From: Thiohalocapsa sp.
GTDB lineage: Bacteria; Pseudomonadota; Gammaproteobacteria; Chromatiales; Chromatiaceae
Direction of reading: 5' to 3'
NCBI RefSeq assembly: GCF_019695415.1
Contig: NZ_JAIFKJ010000409.1
Coordinates: 1-14,117, forward strand
Length of the DNA stretch: 14,117 nt
In this document: piece by piece, positions 6,021 to 14,117 of the stretch
Layout: every line of letters starts with the position of its first letter
Position numbering within the stretch: the first letter of the stretch is position 1
The notes under the pieces: generated by a model
Told to the model about the DNA's origin: nothing
What the model saw: only the letters and a program-made list of their open reading frames with translations
Database searches by the model: none
Position numbers and translations under genes: made by a program

Positions 6021-8105
6021 TCAAACGATGATTGGAACCAGCAACAGGGCCACGATGTTGACGATCTTGATCACGGGATTCACCGCGGGACCGGCCGTGT
6101 CCTTGTATGGATCGCCTACGGTGTCGCCCGTGATGGACGCCTTGTGTGCCTGCGAGCCAGGCCCACCGAAGTTCCCCTTCTCGATGAGCTTCTTGGCGTT
6201 GTGCCAAGCGCCGCCGCCTGCGGTCATGGAGACTGCAACGAAGAGGCCGGTAACAATGGTACCGATAAGCATGCCGCCGAGCGCCAAGGCCCCTGCATCT
6301 CCGCCCATGAGCCACTGCATACCGAAGGCGACGACCATGGGTATCAGCACGGGCAGCAGGGAAGGAACAACCATCTCCTTGATGGCTGCGCGCGTCAACA
6401 GGTCGACGGGGCGGCTGTAATCCGGCTTTTGGGTTGCATCCATAATCCCAGGCATGGTCCTGAGCTGCCGGCGCACTTCGTTGACGATCTCGCCGGCAGC
6501 CCGGCCCACCGCCTCCATAGCCAGGGCCGCGAACAAGTAAGGAACCAGCGCACCGACCAAGAGGCCGATCAAGACCGCCGGGTCATCCAAACGGAAAGGC
6601 AGGCTCCGGCCCGCCTCTGCGAGCAGCTTCGTGAAGTCCGCAAAGAGCACCAGTGCCGCGAGCCCGGCGGAGCCGATGGCATAGCCCTTGGTCACGGCCT
6701 CGGTGATGTTGCCGACGGCGTCGAGCCGATCGGTGACCCGGCGGACGTCCTCATCCATCTCAGCTAACTGGGCGATGCCGCCGGCGTTATCCGTAATCGG
6801 TCCGTAGGCATCCAACGCAAGGATCATACCCGTCAAGCTGATCATCGCCGTGGCGGCGATCGCAATCCCATAGAGGCCGGCCATGGTATAGGCGCCCCAG
6901 ATCGCCAAGCAAATGACGATCACGGGCGCCGCCGTCGCCTTCATGGAGATGCCGAGACCCGCAATGACGTTGGTGGCGTGGCCGGCGGTGGATGCCTTGG
7001 CAATGAACCGAACCGGCCCATAATCGGTGCCGGTGTAGTACTCGGTGATGACGACCATCAAGCCGGTGAGGCCGAGCCCGACACCGGCGGCCCCGAGGAT
7101 GCCCCAGCGGCTCACGACCTCGCCAGTGGACGGCAGCGCGAGCGTGGGCGGCAACATCAGCCAGGTGATTGGAATGAAGAGTAGGAAGGCGATGACGCCG
7201 GCCGCGGTGAGTCCCTTGTATAGAAGGGCCATGATGCGGGCCTCGCCGTCATCCTTGGCCTCGACGAAATAGGTACCGGCAACGGAGGCGAGGAGCGACA
7301 CCCCGCCCAACACCAACGGATAGACGATGAGGGTTGCGGCATGCTCGCGGAGGAGCAGCCCGCCCAGCAGCATGCTGGCTACCATGGTGACGGCGTAGGT
7401 CTCGAACAGGTCGGCGGCTGTGCCTGCGCAGTCGCCTACGATGTCTCCTACGTTGTCAGCGATGACCGCCGGATTCCGGGGGTCGTCCTCCGGAATTCCG
7501 GCCTCGATCTGGCCCACCAGATCAGCGCCCACATCGGCGCCTTTGGTGAAGAGACCCCCGCCGAGACGCGCGAAAATGGAGATCAGCGAGCCGCCGAGGG
7601 CCAGCCCGATGAGCGCCCTTAGCGCATCCAGCTGAGCGTCCGTGTCCGTCGGGTCGGCAGGCGCCAGCCACAGGTAATACCCGGCGACGCCGAGCAGCGC
7701 GAGGCCCGTCGCCAGCAGCCCCGTGACGGCGCCGCCCCGGAAAGCTACCTCCAGCGCTACCCCCAAGCCATTGCGAGCCGCGTTCGCGGTGCGCACGTTG
7801 GCGCGCACCGAGATCAGCATACTGATGTAGCCCGCGGCACCCGAGAGCACTGCCCCGATGAGGAAGCCGATCCCCGTCTCAATGCCGAAGGTATACGACA
7901 ACGCCGCCGTCATGAGCAGGCCCACCAGCGTGAGGGCCAGATACTGGCGGTTCAGGTAAGCGGAAGCGCCTTCCTGGATGGCGCCGGCGATCTGCCGCAT
8001 CTGCTCATTGCCCTGGGGCTGGGCCAGGACCCACAGCATGGACACCGCGCCGTAGCCCACAGCGACGAAAGCGCACAGGACGGCGAAGACCGAGCCCAGG
8101 GACAT
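6021..8105 (-). CDS. hppA: Membrane-bound ion-pumping pyrophosphatase, divergent K+-independent-like paralogue
   Basis: This 694-aa integral membrane protein has about 16 predicted helices and belongs to the family that couples PPi hydrolysis to H+ (or Na+) pumping. The core loop is present: Arg180, TKGADVGADLVG (187-198, with Lys188, Asp191, Asp195), Glu206 in IPEDDPRNP, and Asp217, Asp221 and Asp225. Asp439, Asn466, Lys638, Asp665, Lys668 and Asp669 are also kept. Overall wording (GYAIGSAGLAALVLFAD, DPYKDTAGPAVNP) is that of the K+-independent H+-PPase class. Several near-invariant sites are changed: Asn to Ile222 in the GDNVGD motif, Met to Thr229, GNTTKA read as GNITEA (Ile467, Glu469), and Asp to His635 in GAWDNAKK. 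A reduced or altered activity is possible. GAGGAG (8117-8122) lies 11 bases before the ATG. The gene is 71 bp downstream of the other hppA. Confidence 0.93.
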   Translation of the reverse strand: MSLGSVFAVLCAFVAVGYGAVSMLWVLAQPQGNEQMRQIAGAIQEGASAYLNRQYLALTLVGLLMTAALSYTFGIETGIGFLIGAVLSGAAGYISMLISVRANVRTANAARNGLGVALEVAFRGGAVTGLLATGLALLGVAGYYLWLAPADPTDTDAQLDALRALIGLALGGSLISIFARLGGGLFTKGADVGADLVGQIEAGIPEDDPRNPAVIADNVGDIVGDCAGTAADLFETYAVTMVASMLLGGLLLREHAATLIVYPLVLGGVSLLASVAGTYFVEAKDDGEARIMALLYKGLTAAGVIAFLLFIPITWLMLPPTLALPSTGEVVSRWGILGAAGVGLGLTGLMVVITEYYTGTDYGPVRFIAKASTAGHATNVIAGLGISMKATAAPVIVICLAIWGAYTMAGLYGIAIAATAMISLTGMILALDAYGPITDNAGGIAQLAEMDEDVRRVTDRLDAVGNITEAVTKGYAIGSAGLAALVLFADFTKLLAEAGRSLPFRLDDPAVLIGLLVGALVPYLFAALAMEAVGRAAGEIVNEVRRQLRTMPGIMDATQKPDYSRPVDLLTRAAIKEMVVPSLLPVLIPMVVAFGMQWLMGGDAGALALGGMLIGTIVTGLFVAVSMTAGGGAWHNAKKLIEKGNFGGPGSQAHKASITGDTVGDPYKDTAGPAVNPVIKIVNIVALLLVPIIV

Positions 8106-8176
8106 CGAGTCGTTATCTCCTCAGCATATCGGGACCTCCATCCGCCGAGCCAGCGCGCTCTCGCATAGGGGCGACG

Positions 8177-10375
<2,199 letters not shown>

Positions 10376-10461
10376 GACATCATTACCGCTGATGTGATCG
10401 GACCATTGGCTGCGTCGTAAGGCCGGTCACGCGCCGTCCGCGGCCGCGCCAGCACAAGGCT

Positions 10462-10478
10462 CGGGGCTTACGGCCCCG
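10462..10478. other. Hairpin 1 upstream of hppA
   Basis: CGGGGC (10462-10467) and GCCCCG (10473-10478) form a perfect 6-bp stem with a 5-base loop, about 90-115 bp upstream of the 732-aa hppA start. An outer pairing of GCACA (from 10452) with TGTGC (to 10489) is also possible, giving a longer two-part stem. It lies in the leader of hppA on the - strand. I recognise no known riboswitch consensus, including the fluoride class that sometimes controls pyrophosphatase genes. Confidence 0.4.
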
Positions 10479-10510
10479 GGCTGCTGTGCACCCGATACGC
10501 CTCGCAGGCG

Positions 10511-10537
10511 CCGGGCAGCACCAGGCGTCCTGCCCGG
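10511..10537. other. Strong hairpin 2 between the 258-aa gene and hppA
   Basis: CCGGGCAG (10511-10518) and CTGCCCGG (10530-10537) form a perfect 8-bp stem with an 11-base loop, 56 bp past the stop of the upstream - strand gene. The stem is long enough for a factor-independent terminator, but neither side has a T-tract directly after it. A TTTTT run on the - strand (about 10549-10553) comes before the hairpin rather than after. It may protect the 3' end of the mRNA or be part of a structured leader of hppA. Confidence 0.4.
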
Positions 10538-10592
10538 TGCGGTTATCCAAAAACCTCAGGGTGAAGGGCCACCGCGGCGTGGGCGGCTTTTT

Positions 10593-11369
10593 CTAGTCGA
10601 AGCGCGTCACCTGCGCGGAGCGCCACCAGTCGTAATGCTTGGACTCCAGCTCTTCGTGGCTTGGGAAGGGATAGTAGGCGAATTCCTCATGGTCGCCGAC
10701 ATAGAAGCCGCGCTCTACCATGCGGTAGATGATGCCCTGCTTCACTTGCCGCATCACGAGCTTGCTGTCTTTCGTGTTGTGCTCGAAGTCCAACAGCACG
10801 TCCCGCAGGTGGCCGACGGCGGGGTAGGGGAGGTCATCGGCGTTGCCACGGCCGGGGTCGCTCCACAGCTCGCCGAGCTTCAGCTCGGCGAAGGCAATGC
10901 GCGGGACGTTCACCGGGTGCTGCGGATCGGTGATGGAGGTGCAGAAATCGTGCGGCTCCAGCCGGCTCGCCACCAGCGGCCGCACCGGGCAGAACTCCTG
11001 GTAGAGGTGCAGGGAGTGGGCGCTGTCCGCCGTGTACTCGCCGCGGGTAAGCTCTAGTGTGCGCCCGTCGTCAGTAACCAGGTAGAGGTTGCGGAGCGCC
11101 GAGACGGGTACCCGCGCCAGGGCGGTGTAGATGCCGAGGTACACCGACGACTTAGGGGCGCCGCTCGGCTGGGTGACGCAACGCTCATCCGCCAGTTGAA
11201 AGGGAAAGTCACCACCGCGGAAGGATGGATCCACCTCGAAGAATATGGCCTGGTCGTGGGCGTGCAGGTCGCGCCCCACTGCGTAGTAGGTGCCGAACGC
11301 CGCGGGCTCCAATTGCGAGGCGATCAGCGCCTCCGGGATCAGCGACAGGTACAGCCGATAATCGCTCAT
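10593..11369 (-). CDS. Hypothetical protein, pyrophosphate-block associated
   Basis: This 258-aa protein is one I cannot assign to a named family. It begins MSDYRLYLSLIPEALIASQL; the ATG at 11369 is preferred over an in-frame start at 11411 because a G-rich run (GGGGG) lies just upstream and the extra 14 residues look random. It appears soluble, with no signal peptide or membrane helix. Aromatic-rich segments stand out: AIFFEVDPSFRGGDFPF (41-57), SSVYLGIYTAL (74-84), HSLHLYQEFCPVRP (118-131), a repeated Asp-Pro-rich middle, and a C-terminus with FYVGDHEEFAYYPFPSHEE (222-240) and HYDWWRSAQ (245-253). Codon use looks like that of its neighbours. It sits between pfp and two hppA genes, all co-oriented, so a link to PPi metabolism is a reasonable guess, by context only. 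Confidence 0.75.
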   Translation of the reverse strand: MSDYRLYLSLIPEALIASQLEPAAFGTYYAVGRDLHAHDQAIFFEVDPSFRGGDFPFQLADERCVTQPSGAPKSSVYLGIYTALARVPVSALRNLYLVTDDGRTLELTRGEYTADSAHSLHLYQEFCPVRPLVASRLEPHDFCTSITDPQHPVNVPRIAFAELKLGELWSDPGRGNADDLPYPAVGHLRDVLLDFEHNTKDSKLVMRQVKQGIIYRMVERGFYVGDHEEFAYYPFPSHEELESKHYDWWRSAQVTRFD

Positions 11370-11713
11370 CGATACCCCCGTGGGACTACGCCGATGGGAA
11401 TGCGAGACCAAGCGCCCGCGCTCGCGACTACGCTAACGGAAATGCGTGCGCTTTGCAGCAACGGATTTGTGACGGTGGCGGCCAGCAGAGGTGTCACAGG
11501 CCCAAACAGTTCAGCTCACCCCACCGGGAAGTTGACGCTCGCCCGCCGCCCCTACCTCGACGATGGTCTCTCTCAAACCTTCGCACTCGCAGGCTGCCCA
11601 GGCTCGGTCCGCAGAAGTGTCCGGCATGGCTCCGGTCCCCGTCGATCCTGGGCCGCTGCTCAGCACCGCGCCGGGCTTGGTCCTTCGGACCGACAGGCGC
11701 ACGATCGGAATGA
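11370..11713. other. 344-bp spacer between pfp and the hypothetical gene
   Basis: No credible gene is visible here. Near the hypothetical gene's start it holds a pair of imperfect 21-bp direct repeats (described separately). Shortly after the pfp stop there is a short perfect inverted repeat, GGTCC-TTC-GGACC (11679-11691). That hairpin has no T-tract on the - strand, so termination of pfp transcription there is uncertain. The length of the spacer suggests that the hypothetical gene may have its own promoter. Confidence 0.5.
11384..11446. repeat. Pair of imperfect 21-bp direct repeats upstream of the hypothetical gene
   Basis: GACTACGCCGATGGGAATGC(G) at 11384-11404 and GACTACGCTAACGGAAATGC(G) at 11426-11446 agree at 17 of 21 positions, with starts exactly 42 bp apart (about four helical turns). 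They lie 15-77 bp upstream of the start codon at 11369 and could be tandem binding sites for a regulator. They could equally be a small local duplication. No protein is suggested by the sequence. Confidence 0.45.
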
Positions 11714-12967
11714 TTAGACCTCGAACGGGTCGAGCTTCTTCGGCACGGCCTTGTTCTCGAGTGTCACGTACTTGGGTAGACCGTTCTCGTAGGGCGGATA
11801 GTCCTCGCCCGAGATCAGCGGGTACAGATACTCGCGGCACCGGTCCGTGATGCCGTAGCCATCCTCGCTGATGAAGTCCCGGGGCATGAACTTCTCGACG
11901 TTGGCCACCTCCGAGAGCGGCGCCTCGCCGATCTCCCAAACGTACGGATCGGACGACTTGCGCACCACCGTCGGCATAATGGCGTTGTGGCCCTGCAGCG
12001 CGTACTCGACGCCGGCCTTGCCGAGCGCGTAGGCCTGCTCCACGTCCGACTTCGAGGCAAGATGCCGCGCGGCGCGCTGGAGATAGTCCGCCACTGCCCA
12101 GTGGAACTTGTAGCCCAGCGCCTCCTTGACCATGTTGGCCACCACCGGCGCCGCACCGCCGAGCTGGGCATGGCCGAACGCGTCTTTCGTACCCTGCTCG
12201 GCCAGGAAGCGCCCGTCTGGCCAGTGGCAGCCTTCTGAGACGACAACGCTGCAATAGCCGTGCGCCTCCACCTTCGCCTTCACCGCGGCCATGAATTTGT
12301 CCTGGTCGAACTCGATCTCCGGGAACAGGGTCACCACCGGGATGCCCTGGTCCGCCACCAGTGCGCCCGCGGCGGCGATCCAGCCCGCATGGCGCCCCAT
12401 GACCTCCAGCACGAAGAGCTTGGTGGAGGTCGCGCACATGGAGCGCACGTCGAAGCTCGCCTCCAGCGTGGACGTGGCGATGTACTTGGCGACGCTGCCG
12501 AAGCCAGGGCAGTTGTCGGTGATGGGCAGGTCGTTGTCTACCGTCTTGGGCACGTGGATGGCCTGCACCGGGAAGCCCATCTTCTCCGACAGCTGGCTCA
12601 CTTTGTAACAGGTGTCCGCGGAGTCGCCGCCGCCGTTGTAGAAGAAGTAGCCGATGTCGTGGGCCTTGAAGACCTCGATCAGACGCTCGTACTCACGCCG
12701 GTTGGCCTCCAGGCTCTTCAGCTTGTAGCGGCACGAGCCGAAGCCGCCGGAGGGCGTGTACCGCAGGGCAGCGATGTTCTCCGCGGACTCCTGGCCGGTG
12801 TCGATGAGGTCTTCGGTGAGGGCGCCGATGATGCCGTTGCGCCCGGCATAGACGTTGGCGATCTTGTCCTGATGCTGCCGGGCGGTCTCGATGACGCCGC
12901 AGGCGGAGGCGTTGATCACGGCCGTCACACCGCCGGATTGGGCGTAGAAGGCGTTCTTCGCGGTCAT
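11714..12967 (-). CDS. pfp: Pyrophosphate-dependent 6-phosphofructokinase
   Basis: The 417-aa product is a cytoplasmic PFK-family enzyme that interconverts fructose-6-phosphate and fructose-1,6-bisphosphate with PPi instead of ATP. PPi specificity is read from two sites: NGGGDS (111-116), where Asp115 takes the place of the glycine of ATP-type GGDGS, and PKTVDND (140-146), where Lys141 replaces the glycine of the ATP enzymes. Asp144 is the catalytic base, and MGRHAGW (190-196) binds substrate. CPGFGSVAKYIATS and MCATSTKLFVLEVMGR are typical of gammaproteobacterial PFPs. AGGGG lies about six bases before the ATG at 12967. In Methylococcus and relatives pfp is cotranscribed with an H+-PPase gene and the enzyme also acts on sedoheptulose-7-phosphate; the neighbourhood here echoes that. 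It is probably the first gene of the block. Confidence 0.94.
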   Translation of the reverse strand: MTAKNAFYAQSGGVTAVINASACGVIETARQHQDKIANVYAGRNGIIGALTEDLIDTGQESAENIAALRYTPSGGFGSCRYKLKSLEANRREYERLIEVFKAHDIGYFFYNGGGDSADTCYKVSQLSEKMGFPVQAIHVPKTVDNDLPITDNCPGFGSVAKYIATSTLEASFDVRSMCATSTKLFVLEVMGRHAGWIAAAGALVADQGIPVVTLFPEIEFDQDKFMAAVKAKVEAHGYCSVVVSEGCHWPDGRFLAEQGTKDAFGHAQLGGAAPVVANMVKEALGYKFHWAVADYLQRAARHLASKSDVEQAYALGKAGVEYALQGHNAIMPTVVRKSSDPYVWEIGEAPLSEVANVEKFMPRDFISEDGYGITDRCREYLYPLISGEDYPPYENGLPKYVTLENKAVPKKLDPFEV

Positions 12968-13335
12968 GGTTGTCCCCTCTCGTGTTCTCCGCTGACGCGG
13001 TTGTGGCTGCTTCAGGCGCTGGCTTGCCCGCGGTCTGCCCCGGCGGTCGGCCTACGGCGCAAGCCTACAAAAACACCGATGCGCGCGCATCGAAATCACA
13101 CTGATGGGTCCATTGAACGGCTCGATTCCGCGCCGCGGAGACGCATGGAAAATGGCCATGCTGCGATGCGTGCCTGCCCGGTGATCCCTGCCCTGATCTT
13201 GGACCGCCCGGGTATTCTAGGGAGAGTCCGTTTGAGTCGGCCGTCCCGGACAGAAAGCGGTGCGGGAGACGCGGAGACATTGGCGTCTCTGTTCGAGTAA
13301 GTTGCAGCAACGACCGACCGGCCCCAGAGATACCT
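12968..13335. promoter_or_regulatory. 368-bp divergent intergenic region (pfp / ERCC4 nuclease)
   Basis: No gene is visible, and transcription must leave in both directions. The region contains a 16-bp perfect palindrome (13077-13092), an ACGCAT...ATGCGT inverted pair (13141-13146 and 13166-13171) enclosing GCATGG...CCATGC (13143-13161), and GTTGCAGCAAC (13301-13311) just ahead of the nuclease start. I could not identify a convincing -35/-10 pair for either gene. Confidence 0.45.
13077..13092. promoter_or_regulatory. 16-bp perfect palindrome, candidate operator
   Basis: CGATGCGCGCGCATCG reads the same on both strands. It lies about 110 bp upstream of the pfp start and 245 bp upstream of the nuclease start. 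The core CGATGCG recurs at 13164-13170. Alternating CG in GC-rich DNA can produce palindromes by chance, but 16 exact bases in a divergent promoter region suggest a dimeric regulator site. Confidence 0.4.
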
Positions 13336-14117
13336 ATGCATCCCGGCCAAGACCCCATCCAGATCATTGCCGACGACCGCGAGCCCGCGGACGCCGTCGT
13401 CGCGATGCTGCGGCGGCAACCCGACGTAGTCCTGCGCATCGAGCGCCTGCCCGTGGGCGATTATCTTGTCGACGATGGCTTGCTGTTCGAGCGCAAGACC
13501 CTGCCCGACCTCGCCCAATCCATCCAGGACGGGCGCTTGTTCAGCCAGGCGCTGCGGCTGGCGAAGGCCAAGCAGCGCACCGCGCTGGTGCTCGAAGGCC
13601 GCGGGCGCGATCTCGCCGCGAGTCGGATGCGCCGCGAGGCCATCCAGGGCGCACTCGCTATGCTGACGCTGGAAATCGGCATTCCGATCCTGCGCAGCGC
13701 CGACGCCGCCGAGACCGCCGGTCTGATGCTCATCGCAGCGCGCCAGCGGCGGGCCGTCGTCAGCGGCGCCCTGCCACGCCACGGCCACCGCCCGCGGGGC
13801 AAGCGCCGACTGCAAACCCATATCCTGCAGGGCCTACCCGGCGTCGGACCGGCTCGGGCGCAGCACCTCATCGAGCGCTTCGGCAGCGTCGAGGCCGTGG
13901 TTTCGGCGTCCGCGTCCGAGCTTGCGGAGGTCACGGGCATCGGCAACGGCACAGCGACGGCGATCAGCTGGGCCGTCGAGGCGCAGGAAGCGGCCTACGG
14001 AGCCTGGGAGGTGTGGAATAAAGCCCGCATACGCTGCCCGGCCGTAACACCCCCTGCCGAGGCGCTCCACTCGGAGATGGAGAAGGACAGACTTGAACGG
14101 CACGCGGGGGGGCGGCG
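13336..14117 (+). CDS. ERCC4-type nuclease with helix-hairpin-helix domain, cut by window end
   Basis: The reading frame is open from the ATG at 13336 to the last base (260 codons, no stop). Residues about 8-140 form an ERCC4/XPF-type nuclease domain: IIADDRE (10-16), GDYLVDD (41-47) and the catalytic motif ERKTLPD (52-58, ERKxxxD). Residues about 160-215 form tandem helix-hairpin-helix DNA-binding elements (LPGVGPARAQHLIERFG and VTGIGNGTATAI). Proteins of this layout are putative structure-specific DNA endonucleases; the bacterial members are poorly characterised. Family members I recall end soon after the second HhH, so the tail after about residue 222 (from about 14002) may be an unusual extension or damaged contig-end sequence. 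The Shine-Dalgarno is weak (AGAG). Confidence 0.82.
   Translation, partial: MHPGQDPIQIIADDREPADAVVAMLRRQPDVVLRIERLPVGDYLVDDGLLFERKTLPDLAQSIQDGRLFSQALRLAKAKQRTALVLEGRGRDLAASRMRREAIQGALAMLTLEIGIPILRSADAAETAGLMLIAARQRRAVVSGALPRHGHRPRGKRRLQTHILQGLPGVGPARAQHLIERFGSVEAVVSASASELAEVTGIGNGTATAISWAVEAQEAAYGAWEVWNKARIRCPAVTPPAEALHSEMEKDRLERHAGGR

Noticed and set aside
10376..10592. Fluoride riboswitch controlling a pyrophosphatase gene
   Set aside because: I looked on the - strand for the conserved GGxGATGG start and the CTGATGRCTCCTAC-like end and found neither.
10555..10593. Terminator with TTTTT at 10579-10583
   Set aside because: The T-run is on the + strand, but both flanking genes are on the - strand. 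The stem next to it is only four to five pairs with a mismatch.
12260..13300. + strand open frame opposite pfp running into the spacer (346 codons)
   Set aside because: It is the complement of the conserved pfp frame, lacks a ribosome-binding site and resembles no family.
13260..14021. Closed + strand frame overlapping the nuclease (253 codons)
   Set aside because: It is frame-shifted relative to the ERCC4 nuclease frame and is Arg/Pro/Ala-rich nonsense. The true frame is open to the window end and carries ERKxxxD and HhH motifs.

Overview
This window is GC-rich bacterial DNA, and it is probably a whole or nearly whole assembly contig. The first 58 bases are not genomic: they match a mutated Illumina Nextera i5 adapter. 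The last gene runs off the right edge. Tas, Lgt, the family I pyrophosphatase and the PPi-dependent phosphofructokinase all read like gammaproteobacterial proteins. My best guess is a member of the purple-sulfur, chemolithoautotroph or methanotroph-like gammaproteobacteria (Chromatiales/Ectothiorhodospiraceae-like). That placement is an inference from remembered family sequences, not from a search.

Left part (59-5254): a Tas-type aldo/keto reductase (+) is flanked by inverted arrays of a GCCCTCA heptanucleotide. It converges on lgt (prolipoprotein diacylglyceryl transferase, -). After a 277-bp divergent spacer comes a tightly coupled tldD-tldE pair (+, ATGA overlap), which encodes a two-subunit zinc protease of the microcin-maturation/antitoxin-degradation type.

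Central and right part (5301-12967, all on the - strand): a pyrophosphate gene block. In transcription order it holds pfp (PPi-dependent 6-phosphofructokinase), an unrecognised 258-aa protein, hppA of the K+-dependent class (732 aa), a second hppA resembling the K+-independent class (694 aa), and ppa (soluble family I pyrophosphatase). Together these genes would make, use and recycle PPi: PFP uses PPi reversibly at the fructose-6-P/fructose-1,6-bisphosphate step, the membrane pyrophosphatases couple PPi hydrolysis to ion pumping, and Ppa removes the excess. The genes are separated by 71-344 bp, so several transcripts are possible.

The most notable observation is that the 694-aa membrane pyrophosphatase is altered at several positions that are normally near-invariant. 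A ligand Asp is His, the K+-substituting Lys is Glu, and two other positions are Ile. It sits directly behind an apparently intact paralogue.

Right edge (13336-14117): divergent from pfp, across a 368-bp spacer rich in GCAT-type dyads, lies an ERCC4-type nuclease with a helix-hairpin-helix tail. It is truncated by the end of the window. I saw no tRNA, rRNA, CRISPR array, insertion sequence or phage gene.
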